Below are positions 8,401-20,400 of a DNA stretch of 38,907 bases, in pieces (position 1 is the first letter of the stretch; every line of letters begins with the position of its first letter). This stretch comes from an uncultured Saprospiraceae bacterium. Its GTDB lineage: Bacteria > Bacteroidota > Bacteroidia > Chitinophagales > Saprospiraceae. Location of the stretch: positions 1 to 38,907 of the forward strand of contig CALFWZ010000071.1 in the NCBI GenBank assembly GCA_937928405.1, read 5' to 3'. The notes under the pieces were generated by a model, which worked only from the letters and a program-made list of their open reading frames with translations, had not been told where the DNA came from and did not search any database. The position numbers and the translations under genes were made by a program.

Positions 8401-11400
8401 CTATTTAGAACTAAATTTATCTTTACCTGCTTTTAATTTCTTCCTCAATTTATCTTTCAAACTTTTAGGATACTTCTGAGATTTTATTTTCAAGGATATA
8501 ATAAGATCAAGGTATAATTTTTCGTTTATGGAATTCGGTCTGGTTCTTTCATAGTAATATTGTAACAATTTTAATAAGCTATAATTAGTAGCAACATTGC
8601 AGGTTCGTCTAGTTTTCAACAATAAAATAAATCTCTTAATTTCTTTGTCAAATTCATATCCTTTTATATCACTATATAAAAAAACTGAGAAAAAACTTTC
8701 TATATTCGAATTTGACATTTTTCTATCTTGCTTTATTTTTTCAAGTATAACTATTTCTAACTTAGGAGTAGCAAGGAACCCTCTCAATCCACCCTGAAGA
8801 GTTAACGGAACGTTTTCGATATAACGTAGTAAATCTATTTCTTTTGGAAATGATAGAGGAAGCCGATCATGATCTACTATAAAATGTATAAGTGCTTCAC
8901 GATGCAGGATACAAAATGAAACTGACCATTTGATTATGCTATTATAAATGTCTTTCTTAAGCTGTAAATCCTCTATACCTTCTGAGTTACGAAGAACATT
9001 ACACATTATCACTAAGTAATTGAGTATACCTGATTTGTTTTCTTTTTTTACAATTTTATATGGGTCATCAATCCCACTAAGTTTTTTATCTTGGATGGTT
9101 TCAAGCATTTTTTCTGAGGGACGATTATTAGATATATCATTAATATCTACATTTTCAATTAGGCTTCCTATATCATTAGATTTAGAAGTAAAATACTCAT
9201 CTATATCTATATCTAGTGTTGATAAAAGGTTATCAAATTTGTCAAACTCTTTTTTGGAATACGAATATATCAATTCTAAACAAGTCTTATCACTTCGTGT
9301 TAAACCACAATAATATTCTATTTCTTTTCCATACTTAAAATATTGGTCTTCACTCAGCACCTTATTTTTAAAACCTATGTCATATTGCATCCGTTTAGCT
9401 AAGAAAAAATGGAAAAAACATGATTTTGAAAATTTCACAAAATTAGATCTATTTCTGTTAATGATTTTCCGATCAAAAAGATATTCAATAATTACACTAG
9501 GGTTTTGGCTAAATCCAACCTCCTTCTCTAAATAAGTTTCCACTGTTTTACAAAACGCACTATACTTAAGACAATAATTTTCATCACCATTTAAAAGCAT
9601 TTCATGAGCTACCTTTGCCAACAACTGCATTTTATTTGTAAAATCAAAAGTACCTCGGTAAATATTATTAATGTTTAGTTTTTCCAAAATTATCTCAATA
9701 TAAATCTCTAAAAGAACTGCATTATTTAAAGGCTTTCTTTCACTGTATTCTGTTGTCCAAAGAAATAAAGAAACAGACATTGCTGTGCTAGGCAGTGAAT
9801 ACGAACAAAAATTATTCACAAGATTATCTAAATTTGTATTCATTTCAATCTCATCTTTACTTTCTTTAGGTATCCACAAAGCCATTACATCTTTAATTTT
9901 TGACGATGTAAGAGGTTTTATGAAATAATTGTTAAATAAAATTTTACAATGTGCTAAGTATTCATTCTGAATAATTCCTGATAACTCATTATTTGTACAT
10001 GATATTATTCTAATCTCTTGATATTCAGTAACAAATTTATGTAACTTTCTAAATGGATGAGGATTCGCATCAAATTTTTCATAGTTTAAATTATCAACTA
10101 GTAAAACTATTTTTTTAGATTCTAATAGAAGTTTGATTTCTTCACTCTTGCCACCTAGATACTCTTTTATTACCGTAATAATTTCTTTATTTCTTATCTC
10201 TTCAAAATCCAAATAAACTGGTATTCTTTGAAGGAATTCAAACTGTTCTATATATTCTATGACTAGCCTGTACAATAAAACTGTTTTGCCCGACTCCTCT
10301 GCTCCGTGAAACATTAGATTTGACTTACTGGAAGTAATTTGATTTAGGGAATAAATATCATTACCGTCTTTTTCATCACTTTTCGATGTACCATCATTTA
10401 TAGGAGGAAGAATATAACTTTCAATCAATGAAGATTTATCAATTTTTGCTCTTGCTCCTATGTGAAAATCATTCATAAAATCATAATGATTTTCTTTAAT
10501 TTTAATTACAAACTCTGCTGTAAGTAAATCTTCTTTATTATCTACTTTACTAGGGTAGTAATAAATAGATTTCCCATCATCATTCTGAGACACTTCAGCA
10601 TTGGGTATAAATCTCTTCTTGTGATGATTATATTTAAAATAAGAACAAATTATTTTATTTTCATCTAACAAAATTGATGTAAATCCATTTGCAAAAGAAC
10701 GACTATCTGTCCGTATATCATTTGAACCAGATGGTGCTAAATTGACAAATAAAGAACCTAAAAATGAGGTACTTATAGTTGTAATTGTTTCATGGGAATG
10801 ACCTAATAATAAAAGATCAAATTCTCTTTGCAAAAAAGATGAAATATTTTTTTTCTCGATCTCTGAAATGGTGTCTAAGGGATGATGAAGAAGTGCAATT
10901 TTTATTTTACATTTACTTATAAACTTATGATTATCAACAAGTTGAGTTTCACCAATCAGGATTTGTCCGTTATCATTATTATCCCAACATCTCCAAGCAG
11001 AATTTAAACAACAAATACCAACATCTTCTCCATTTATAGAAACGATATGTGCAGATCCAAAAATGGAATGTTTATAATTATTATCATTAAGGCTAGTATA
11101 AAGTTCTTTTTCAAATTTTTTAAATTCTTCAATTCTTTTCATTCCTGAGAATTTCAAACTTTTTCCTTCTTCGTTTATATATGAATTTACAATATCAATC
11201 GAAGTAAAATAAGCCTTATTTCCTAGTTCTTCTCTTTCACTATCTTTATCTCTTTGTATATCATGATTTCCTGGAACGATAAGAAATCTATCAATTCCTA
11301 GTTTTAAATTTGAAATAATCGGATTAATAACATTTTCCTGAAATTCTTGAAATGCTATTTGTGGATTATCAAAATCCTTCCCTCCTTTATCAATCATATC

Positions 11401-11544
11401 CCCTGTGAATACGATCAGGTCTATCTTAACTTCATTATCAATTTCAATAAGTCTGGTAATTAAAGGTTCTTTCACAAAGTCTTTCCAGTCTTTTAAATTC
11501 CTTTTGTTTAAATGAAAATCTGTTAAGTGAATAATATTAAGCAT
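8401..11544 (-). CDS. Calcineurin-like phosphoesterase fused to a NACHT/STAND-type NTPase
   Basis: The frame opens at a TTG (11553), but ATG 11544 is preferred because it starts directly at the first strand (MLNIIHLTDFHL), giving 1047 residues. Residues 1-300 are a complete metallophosphoesterase: D9-x-H11, GD 48-49, GNHD 92-95, HH 220-221 and GHSH 248-251, the classic two-metal ligands. A P-loop NTPase follows: Walker A GAEESGKT (414-421) and a Walker B-like KIVLLVDNL with D484. Downstream FIKPLTSSKIKDVMALW, LPSTAMSVSLFLW and FSKSCFFHFFLAKRM resemble the winged-helix/helical segments of NACHT ATPases. The last about 330 residues are helical and unassigned, the expected sensor position. The family logic (effector-NTPase-sensor) points to a conflict or anti-phage role; the cleaved substrate is unknown. 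The gene stands alone, flanked by AT-rich DNA, and is much more AT-rich than its neighbours. Confidence 0.85.
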   Translation of the reverse strand: MLNIIHLTDFHLNKRNLKDWKDFVKEPLITRLIEIDNEVKIDLIVFTGDMIDKGGKDFDNPQIAFQEFQENVINPIISNLKLGIDRFLIVPGNHDIQRDKDSEREELGNKAYFTSIDIVNSYINEEGKSLKFSGMKRIEEFKKFEKELYTSLNDNNYKHSIFGSAHIVSINGEDVGICCLNSAWRCWDNNDNGQILIGETQLVDNHKFISKCKIKIALLHHPLDTISEIEKKNISSFLQREFDLLLLGHSHETITTISTSFLGSLFVNLAPSGSNDIRTDSRSFANGFTSILLDENKIICSYFKYNHHKKRFIPNAEVSQNDDGKSIYYYPSKVDNKEDLLTAEFVIKIKENHYDFMNDFHIGARAKIDKSSLIESYILPPINDGTSKSDEKDGNDIYSLNQITSSKSNLMFHGAEESGKTVLLYRLVIEYIEQFEFLQRIPVYLDFEEIRNKEIITVIKEYLGGKSEEIKLLLESKKIVLLVDNLNYEKFDANPHPFRKLHKFVTEYQEIRIISCTNNELSGIIQNEYLAHCKILFNNYFIKPLTSSKIKDVMALWIPKESKDEIEMNTNLDNLVNNFCSYSLPSTAMSVSLFLWTTEYSERKPLNNAVLLEIYIEIILEKLNINNIYRGTFDFTNKMQLLAKVAHEMLLNGDENYCLKYSAFCKTVETYLEKEVGFSQNPSVIIEYLFDRKIINRNRSNFVKFSKSCFFHFFLAKRMQYDIGFKNKVLSEDQYFKYGKEIEYYCGLTRSDKTCLELIYSYSKKEFDKFDNLLSTLDIDIDEYFTSKSNDIGSLIENVDINDISNNRPSEKMLETIQDKKLSGIDDPYKIVKKENKSGILNYLVIMCNVLRNSEGIEDLQLKKDIYNSIIKWSVSFCILHREALIHFIVDHDRLPLSFPKEIDLLRYIENVPLTLQGGLRGFLATPKLEIVILEKIKQDRKMSNSNIESFFSVFLYSDIKGYEFDKEIKRFILLLKTRRTCNVATNYSLLKLLQYYYERTRPNSINEKLYLDLIISLKIKSQKYPKSLKDKLRKKLKAGKDKFSSK

Positions 11545-11933
11545 AGAAATCAAATATTTGTATCAGCTTTAGAATAATTTATCATGGGTTCACATGACAT
11601 TAGACATATATAATATTTTATTTAGACAAAATATATATTTTTACTGTTAATTTCTTAGTCTATTAGTATTAGGTGATTTTTGGACAAAAATAGGTATGTA
11701 TCGGTGAGGCAATGGTAAACTAATAATTACTAAATCAATCACAATTTGTTGAATAAAATAGCAATTTACAGAGTGAATACAAATTAATAAAATCCAAAAA
11801 TTTTAAATTAAAGGTCAAACTAAAAATGAATTATCTCATTGATAGAAAGCAGAAAAGTATAATAATTTAACAAAAAAAATTGTTATGTTAATTTTTAAAA
11901 TGACTAGAAAATCAAAGCAAAGCAGACTATTTA
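11545..11933. other. AT-rich spacer between STAND and MFS genes
   Basis: This stretch of about 390 bp is extremely AT-rich and holds no reading frame I can support. It separates the start of the phosphoesterase-STAND gene from the 3' end of the MFS gene. No exact TAnnTTTG -7 element was seen just upstream of 11544. Confidence 0.5.
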
Positions 11934-13079
11934 TTATACAATTTGCCTCCCCCGCCCCAACCTAACCGACAACACCCACATCAAAACCAACAATGCCAAC
12001 GTAAACAACAAGGCCATTCGCAACCCAACCGCATCGGCTAAAAATCCCAAGGTCGGTGGTCCGACAAAAAAACCTGCATACCCGACGGTGGTCGCCATCG
12101 CAATGCCTACAGAAGGTGCTACGCCTGGTGTATTGCCTGAGGCAGAATAAACGATCGGTGCAATCGTCGCCAAGCCAAGCCCCAACAAAAAACTACCCAA
12201 TAAAACAATCGGCCAACTCGTCACCGCCAACATCAATCCTAAACCAAAAATAGCTAGGAGACTGCTATTTCTTAACATCTTATATTTGCCCCAAAGATTG
12301 GTAAAATAATCTCCAAAAGATCGACCGATAAACATGGCTAGCCCAAAACTAAAAATCGTCATGGCGCCTAATGATTCTGATTGACCAATCACATTTTCCA
12401 TGTATAAGGCGGACCAATCTGCCATCGTGCCTTCCCCCACCATACTGCAAAAAGCAATCAGTCCTAACGGTAAAATTAATTTATTGGGAAAAATAAAACT
12501 GGGTAGATCTTCTCCGGCCTTCCGCTCTTCCTCCAAGGCATCAATTAAATAATAACTGGCCACCCAAACCACGATCACACTGAAAATGGCGACACTCAAA
12601 AAATGATAAAATAAGGACCAGTCCGTTTTGGTAAATAGACCTCCGACCACCGCACCTCCAGCCATTCCTGCACTAAAAACCGCATGGAAGGAAGACATGA
12701 TGGGACGTCCATAATCTCGCTCTACATATACGGCTTGTCCATTCATCGCCACATCCATACTACCCCCGGCAAAACCGTACCCAAAGAAGGCCATTCCTGC
12801 TACGTAAGCATTGGGCATTACCGCCAATAGCGGCAACGTCAAAGACATTAAGGCTCCGGTAAAAACAGTGACTCGATGACTACCAAAACGAGCAATAACA
12901 CTTCCCGTAAAAGGCATGGCAGTCATCGCTCCTGCGGCAATGCAAAACAGCAAAATCCCTAACATGCTGTTCGTGGCAGAAAAATATTCTTTAACTGCTG
13001 GAATCCGTGCCGTCCAATTACCTAATAAAAAACCATTTACTAGAAAGTAGGCACAAACGGCGATTCGAGTATTTTTCAA
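11934..13079 (-). CDS. MFS transporter (YbjJ-like)
   Basis: A 381-residue membrane protein with about 12 hydrophobic helices. The start is taken as TTG 13079: an in-frame stop lies about 30 bases upstream, no ATG intervenes, and the TTG begins exactly at the first helix (KNTRIAVCAYFLVNGF). The segment LGNWTARIPAVKEYF followed by LLFCIAAGAMTAMPF and GSVIARFGSHRV is typical of the YbjJ-type branch of the major facilitator superfamily, whose substrates are mostly undefined. The gene is GC-richer than the STAND gene beside it. It could export a sugar or drug; no neighbour identifies the substrate. Confidence 0.8.
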   Translation of the reverse strand: MKNTRIAVCAYFLVNGFLLGNWTARIPAVKEYFSATNSMLGILLFCIAAGAMTAMPFTGSVIARFGSHRVTVFTGALMSLTLPLLAVMPNAYVAGMAFFGYGFAGGSMDVAMNGQAVYVERDYGRPIMSSFHAVFSAGMAGGAVVGGLFTKTDWSLFYHFLSVAIFSVIVVWVASYYLIDALEEERKAGEDLPSFIFPNKLILPLGLIAFCSMVGEGTMADWSALYMENVIGQSESLGAMTIFSFGLAMFIGRSFGDYFTNLWGKYKMLRNSSLLAIFGLGLMLAVTSWPIVLLGSFLLGLGLATIAPIVYSASGNTPGVAPSVGIAMATTVGYAGFFVGPPTLGFLADAVGLRMALLFTLALLVLMWVLSVRLGRGRQIV

Positions 13080-13300
13080 TATTGGCTGTTTTATGTTCGA
13101 TTTTAATTCTTAATCAAGAATTCGATTTCTTTTTATAGAAACTAAAAGTTGATAATTAATTTTCTAAATTTTAGACATTTTTTTCTAGTTGCCCAGTTAG
13201 CTTCCTTCTGATGAATTTCACGAATCAGGGAAGCTAACTGTCCAACAGGCTAACCAGCAAAATTTATTTCATCCTGATTCGCGTTATTACTCAACCATTA

Positions 13301-14302
13301 TTAATAAAGAATATTATCAACAGGCTGAATTTTTTCAGGCAGATTTTCTTCGTCTAACATATCTCGTAAATCTATTTCAATCGTACGACAAAGTGCCGTC
13401 ATTGGAACATCGTTGACCCGACTTTCAAAAGGATCTTCACTATTGCCACCAATCGCATCCATGGAAGCAAAAATCCAGGAAATCAGCACAGAGAAAGGGA
13501 CCATCAAAAACATCATCCATTCGTGTCGGTGACCTACATGCTTTATCATGGACTGTTCAAATACATCCATTAATCCAAAGGGTAATAATAAAATAAAAAT
13601 CCAAGTAAAAATGGTAGAAAAATAAGCATATTGACGAGGAAAGGGCGTGTTTTTAATTCGCTCACATTTTCCTTGTAGATTATAAAATTCTTCTAATATT
13701 CCGTGCAACATTTGCTTGTCGAACTCTGTAATTTTCTTCTCTTTCAACAACTGTTGCAATTTTAGGCCTTGGTTTTTCACCAAATGTGTGGCCACATTTT
13801 TTCGCTCTTCCAAATCGTTTAATTCATCGGGTAATAAAAAGTCATCAATGCCTTCACAAATGGCATGAGCTTCCCGGTGCTTTTGATGTAATCGTTCTAC
13901 CATTCTATTCTCTTTTAATGAAAAAGAATTCGGTCGTCGCAATTGCATTCTTAACGCATTAATCCAAGCAATCTGTCGATAGATTAAATCTTTTTTATCC
14001 GCTTTATCTCCATCCACCACCGTCAAAACTTGGTTGGCCCAAGTTCGAGAATAGTTGACAATACCGCCCCAAATTTTTCGACCTTCCCAAAAACGATCAT
14101 AACTCTGATTATTTTTAAAACCTAAATAAAAAGAGACCGCAATACCTATCACACTCAAAGGCTGAAAAGGTAATTTTAGATCATCAAAACCCAAAAAATA
14201 ATAGGCTGCAAAAATAGCTCCCGCATATAAGGTAAAGAATAATACATTCTTCCAAGCGAAGCGTAAGATAAGTCCTACACTAATATTCCGTTTTATATAC
14301 AT
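13301..14302 (-). CDS. Bestrophin-family ion channel
   Basis: A 333-residue protein from ATG 14302. Hydrophobic segments near residues 17-40, 45-60, 225-250 and 260-280 and the conserved SVIGIAVSFYLGFKNNQSYDRFWEGRKIW region mark the bestrophin/UPF0187 family. Bacterial members form pentameric channels; some conduct cations rather than the chloride carried by animal bestrophins. The conserved EDPFE-type acidic motif near the C-terminus is present as SEDPFESR. The length suits the family. The gene lies downstream of the A2M gene on the same strand but beyond a terminator, so it probably has its own promoter. Confidence 0.85.
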   Translation of the reverse strand: MYIKRNISVGLILRFAWKNVLFFTLYAGAIFAAYYFLGFDDLKLPFQPLSVIGIAVSFYLGFKNNQSYDRFWEGRKIWGGIVNYSRTWANQVLTVVDGDKADKKDLIYRQIAWINALRMQLRRPNSFSLKENRMVERLHQKHREAHAICEGIDDFLLPDELNDLEERKNVATHLVKNQGLKLQQLLKEKKITEFDKQMLHGILEEFYNLQGKCERIKNTPFPRQYAYFSTIFTWIFILLLPFGLMDVFEQSMIKHVGHRHEWMMFLMVPFSVLISWIFASMDAIGGNSEDPFESRVNDVPMTALCRTIEIDLRDMLDEENLPEKIQPVDNILY

Positions 14303-14324
14303 AGTAGTTGGTTAATTGGTTCGT

Positions 14325-14348
14325 CGGTTTTTCACCGAACTAATTGAC
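14325..14348 (-). other. Hairpin in the bestrophin gene leader
   Basis: An imperfect inverted repeat (AATTGGTTCG against CGAACTAATT) just upstream of the bestrophin start could form a stem in the 5' leader of its transcript. A related GCGAACCAATCG word lies at about 14424. The role is unknown. Confidence 0.35.
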
Positions 14349-14352
14349 ATAA

Positions 14353-14411
14353 AAAAAGGGTTTACCAGTTCGCAAGATACTCAATCTCACTATACCAGCA
14401 AAACCCTTTTT
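14353..14411 (-). terminator. Terminator-like inverted repeat after the A2M gene
   Basis: AAAAAGGGTTT (14353-14363) is the exact reverse complement of AAACCCTTTTT (14401-14411). On the minus strand the stem closes in a T run. It lies 30 bases past the A2M stop. The loop is long (37 nt), which weakens the case slightly. Confidence 0.6.
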
Positions 14412-14440
14412 ATGAAGCCTTTAAGCGAACCAATCGTTCC

Positions 14441-17400
14441 CTACTTCGTCGCTACCGAAATCCGTATTCCTTCGGAATGACTCGTAAACTCAGGAGCATA
14501 CATACATTGTATCGTCGTAATACCATTGGAGAAATCTCCAGCGTGGAACACCCGCACCGGATACTCAAAAACATGCGTTCCTTTCGGCAACCAACTAAAG
14601 AAAAAGTTAGTCGAGACATCTTTGGTACTTTCATAATAACTCAATCCTCCTTGATATTTTCGTTGACTAAGTACATTAAGCGGCTCCAATCCACTGGCAC
14701 GCATATCCTTCATATGAACATACTCCATCGGACGATCTACCCGAAGTTCAATTCGAACTTTTAGTAAATCACCGGGCACTAATTTCGTTGCTTCTGTTAC
14801 TGGCATCAACTCAGGACCTCGATCCGTATTGACCTGTTTAAACATTGCTTTTTTCAAGGTTAGCGGTGTTTCTTCAAAAGTCTTAATCTTATCTAAGTCC
14901 TCAAAATACTGCCAATACATGGCTCCCCAAGCTACATTCGCATTAGGATTATTAATGGTAATCTTACCCATCGTCGGGGTGATGTCTTCGGCTTGCCAAG
15001 AAGTCTTAAAATATCCTGATCCTGCCTCTTTTTTGATCTTGGATTGATCTAGGGTTTTATTACCAATAGTGATATCAATAGGCTGATCTTCTAACAACCA
15101 GTTAGCACCATTGCTTAACAAAGCGTAAACCGCAGAAGCCGTTGCTTTGGTTGTTTTCCAATGCGTAGTCTGCTTCGTTTTCAGTAACCAAACTTTCATA
15201 TCATCCACCGCCTGTTCATCTGCTCCTACTTCCGCAAAGGCTTCAATCAACAAAGCTTGTGTCTCGATAGGCAACTGGTACCAGTAATATCCAAAAGTAG
15301 TTTTCCAATACATCCCCAATTCATCATGCTTGATGGCTCGTTCTTTTAGGGACGCCAAAATCTTTGCAGGTGTTTCTGCACGATCCGCACGATGCATAGC
15401 TAAGGCCAACATACCTTGTTCATAATTATTTCTGGCCAACCAATATTTATCAGCTTGACCGTAATAATAATTCATTATTTCTTGTACTTCTTTAGAAATT
15501 TTTTCTTCTGGAAAAAACGACCGCATATACAAATAGTGAATCTGAATGGAAGATAAATGATCATTTTCCATCTTCCCTTTATTCCGCTCAACATTTCGCT
15601 TTAGATTCCGATATGTTTCGACAAATTCTCGATCTAAGTAAGGAATGGCTTGGCGTTTTATTTTTACTAATTTTGGATTGCTCATAATTTCTTTAACACC
15701 TAGTTTATTTAAATGACCAAGACCTTCCAAAATATTTTGGGTAATATAACGATTCGAAGACCCTCCCGGCATCCAAGAAAAACTTCCGTTGCTCTGCTGA
15801 CGTTCAGCTAATTGACCAATTGCTTTGGCTTGCTCATTTGCCATTTTATTTAGATCAAACAATAGTCCGATATTCCGAGTTTGTTCTTCTTCACTCAACG
15901 CCGCCAATACCCAAGGCGTTTCTTCCAATAAAGCAGACTTTAGTTCCTGATTTTTTCGCAGATTGCTATTCATCGCCTCGGTTCCTTTCCATTGATCAAA
16001 AACTCTTTTCACTTTAGGATGTGCATTGGCTACCGACGAAGCCAAGCTATTCGCATAAAACCGATTAAAAATCTGCTCCGTACAGTTATAAGGATATTCC
16101 ATCAAATATGGCAAAGCTTTCACCGCATACCAAGCAGGATTGCTCGTAAACTCTAGCGTCATTTTATGATGTGCTAAAGAATTAGATTCTCCGGCCTTGG
16201 CCAAGGCTTCGAAAGTAAAATCTTTTTTCGATTTACCTCTGATCGGCAATGGCTTGGCTTCCGTTACGAGCATTCGGTTGGTGACCACAGGAATCGTGTT
16301 TTCTTCTCCGTCCGCGTATTGTCCAGCGCGCGCAATAACACGATGTGTAAGTGCAGTTGCCTGACCATATGGAATCTTTAATTTCCAACGCAGCGCTGCC
16401 GATTGTCCTGCCTCGGCAGTAAAGGAAGTAGGTTGGCCCTCATTGACAAATAAGGCATCTACCGATTTCATAGTAAGCGCATCGAAGAGTTTTAATTCCG
16501 CCTCACCAGTTAATGTTTTCTCCGTTAGATTATTGACTTTGGCCGTAAAATAAAGTTCATCTCCTTCTCGTACAAAACGCGGTGCATTGGGTACCACCAT
16601 CAATTCTTTTTGCGTTACCACATCATTATTCGTCAATCCAAATTTCAAATCCTTGGTATGTGCCATTCCCAAAAATTTCCAGCGAGTCAGTGCTTCATTC
16701 ATGGTAAATTTCAAAATCACATTTCCATCTGCATCTGTCCGTAAGTCTGGAAAAAAGAAAACCGTTTCGTTGAGATTGGTTCTGACTTTGACCGGCGCTT
16801 CACCACCAGCTGCATCATCCGATGGTTTTCCACCAGGAGGAACTGATCCCCCTCGATAAGGATTCGCATCATTACTTTCCACATCTCTCAGCGTAGCCCC
16901 ATTGGCTACATTTGCTTCATCAGCCATCACAGATTGGTCCTCCATTTCAGGGGCGCTAGCAGCGGGAGCCTTATCATGTAGAAAAGAATAATCAGCATCA
17001 GTACTCTTCATCCTTCTTACCGCCGTTGGATAAGCTCGGTAATAATTTTGCGCAAAGCCAAACCATTCCAAAACAGGATAAACACGTTCTAAATAAGTTT
17101 GTTGTGGATTCCAATTATCCTGATACAATTGACTATAGTCCGATCGGTAGCCTTGGGTTTGCCAACGAATCCGGCTATAATTATTGGGATAAATATTATA
17201 ATAAAATCCGTGTGGCGTAAATTCGTCCAAAGAGGCATCATATAACGTGGCGACCATTTCGGCAGCGAGTTGTTCCTTTTTTGGTCCACTGACTTTGATC
17301 TGCCATTCTTCTTCTTGTCCCGGCTTGAGTTTATCTCTATAGCTGAGATATTCAAATGATAATTCTTTATTAGACCAAGGTACACGGATCGTTTTAGAAT

Positions 17401-20400
17401 TGGCTTCACTTCTAAAATGCTTGGCAAAACTATAGTGGTAAAAAATATTTCCACGGTGTTTTTCTTCGATCTTTATTTTTTCAGATGTTAAACGATTGAG
17501 GTCTAGCCATTTTTGGGTGATTATTTTTCCATCCACCTCTACTTCAAAGAGTATCTTTTGATTAGGATAGCTACTTCCAAAATGTAAAACAGCCGTTTCT
17601 CCTGGTTCGTAAGCAGGCTTTTCCAATTGGTGAAATAGTTGTTCACCTTGAATAATAGGGTTATTCTTTAAGTCGTAAACGGAAACGTATTTTTCCAATT
17701 CTACTGGAGTTCCATAACGGTCTTCCGTCGTTAAGCGAATGCGATACCAACCAACTGGTAGCGATTGATTTAAAGCAACTGATTTATTTTTTTCTGTATC
17801 AAAATTTATGACGATCGGTTTTCCATTTGTTTTCCAACGTTGCTTTTCGTTTTCATCTTTATAGGCGTAATGTGGGAAATCCGTTTTAAAGGCTGCTTCT
17901 TTTAGAATATAAATATCAGGCTTCTGCCAATATCGTTTTACCAAAAGGTTATTAGGTCCTGTGATTCCTTGAATTTCTATTTTTCCTTTCGCTGCTGCAA
18001 AACTTCCACTTAGATTATTGGTAGAAATATCAATGGATTTCAAACTATCACGACTAATACTTGGAGGTAGTTTCATTCCTACCGACAAGGCGACAGATCC
18101 TACTCGGACGGTGCTAGTACCGCTTCTTGTTTCCCCTGTAATGTCCACCACATCTGCGGTAATCTCATAGGAAAATTCTGGCTTGTTTTCTAAATCAATA
18201 GTTGGATCTGGCATGGCTTGAAACTCGATGGTAAATTTCCCTTCTGCATCTGTTTCGGTCGTACCGTTTATTATCTCCATAGCGTTATTGCCAACCGTTG
18301 GATAAGGTCGATAATACCCACGGAAATAACTCGGCCAATAGGGGTATCTCGCCCGACGCGTTACTCGATAATTGACAGTGGCTCCATCGATATTATTTCC
18401 AGCAAATGCTTTGGCATTCCCAGTAATTGTTACTTGTTCATTTAATCGGTATGCTTTTTCTACTGGATCAAAACTCACTTCAAATTTGGGTCGTTTGTAT
18501 TCTTCCACTCGAATATTAGTTCGTCCATTGACTTTATTGGCTACGATACTCATCCGTCCAAGTAATCCAGCACTCGGCGCCGTAAAACTACCATTGAATG
18601 TTCCAAATTCATTGGTGGTAAAATTTTTCTTGGCTACTACTTGGTTATTCGCATCGTAAAAAACTACCTCCGTTTCTTCGTTGGGCTGAATGGTCGGCAT
18701 GTCTTCTGTATCTTTATAGATCACAATTCCTTTGAAGTAAACCGTTTGTCCAGGTCGATAAATAGCACGATCGGTAAAGAAGGTCGTATTGTATTGGCCA
18801 CGTCTTTGATTTCGCTCGGACCTGAGATATAGTCGATCATTTAATTTTAACACATCTTTGCCATTCTTTATGGAATAGGTGACCTGCGATCCGGATACAA
18901 ACTTATTGAAAACTCTACCGTTCTGATCCGTAATCATCTGAACATTTTTATTCTCCTTAGCATTGAGGCGACGGTTGTAATATTGTATAGAAAAATTAAC
19001 CGCTGCTCCTTCGATTGGATGTCCGGTGTCTCGATCATAAACGATTACTTCGGCATTTTCACCTTGGCCGCGCGACCAAGATCCTAAATTGGAAATAAAA
19101 GTTTCGGATAGACCGACTGCTTGGTTGTCCATCGTAAAATCAGGACTGGTGGCAATCATCAGTACATATTGTCCAAAAGGCAAGGGTTGAATTTTTAACT
19201 CTGTTCGATGCGATCGATAATCTCCTGGATTAGGAAGATCTTGACTCCAAGTCTGCACAGGAGTTTGTTGATTATAAATATTGATTTGCTCCTGACGATT
19301 TCTTCGACTTAACTGACTACGTAAATTATCTGTTAATAAAATCGCTTTGAAATAAATTTTATCAATATTTTTATAACCGACTAAGGTCAAAATGGGTTGA
19401 TTGGCACCATTGACCAATTCGACTTGCTGATTTAGTGTTTTTTCTTCGATAGCAATAAGTAAGTTTCTACAATCCAAAGCTTCCGCAGCCTTTGGAAATA
19501 ATCCGATTGCTTTTTTACAAAGTTCACGTGCTTTAATGATCGCTACTCGGTCTTCTTCTGATCCACCTTCTTGGTAATTGAGTCCTTCGTTATGATATTG
19601 TTCCGCCAACTTATGGTAGGCCAAGGCAATCATTTTTTCGTTAGGATATTTATCAATTAAATTTTCTAACGCTGTTTTGTATAAACCCACTTTATTTTCG
19701 AGCACTGCATTGGTATTTACAAAAGCAATTCGCTTTAAGGTGACATCGATAAGTGCTGGAATATTTTTATTTGTTTGGTGGTATCGCGTAAGTTCCTGCA
19801 ATAAGGCTAAGGTTCTCAATTTAGCGGAACCCGTATCTTTTGTTGTTGGTTGGTATTTTAAAAAATCATCATTATTACCCAATGATTTTTCATCATTAAT
19901 ATAAAATTTATAAGCCGGTTCGGTCAGATTATTTTGTTCATTAGAGAAAAAATCTATGGCGTGATGTGCCAAGATGTCATATAAAGTTGGTCGTAGTGCT
20001 TCCGTATTTTTCCCTTCGGTTAGGATGGCCGCAAAATCTATTGACTTTACCATCCTCGTTTTATCATTCGCGACAGAAGCAAGGATTAATTCACGAGATT
20101 TTTTTAGAATTTGATTAGGCGACCAAGTTGTAAAGTCTCCGGTCGGATCGGCTGTACTCGTTCGATCCCGAAACCTCCAACGATTTTGGCTTAAATAATT
20201 CGCATATGCTTTTCCAAGATAAGATTGAAAAATAGACTGTACTGGAAAGCTGCTAGTTTCCACTTCTTTCTCCATTAGCTGAATGGCCTTGCTTTGCCCT
20301 TCTTCTTGGAGTTGGCCAGTAAATGCTCCTAAATGTAGAACCGTCTTTACGATCTGCGGAGGATTATTGTCGTTTTTAGCACGTTGATATAATACTTCTA

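Noticed and set aside
14320..14430. Possible tRNA-like T-arm (GGTTCG) near the bestrophin gene
   Set aside because: No acceptor stem, anticodon arm or CCA end could be matched; the motif belongs to the local inverted repeats.
17089..17454. 121-codon minus-strand frame inside the A2M gene
   Set aside because: It lies wholly within the A2M coding sequence in another frame; the A2M reading is strongly supported by family motifs.
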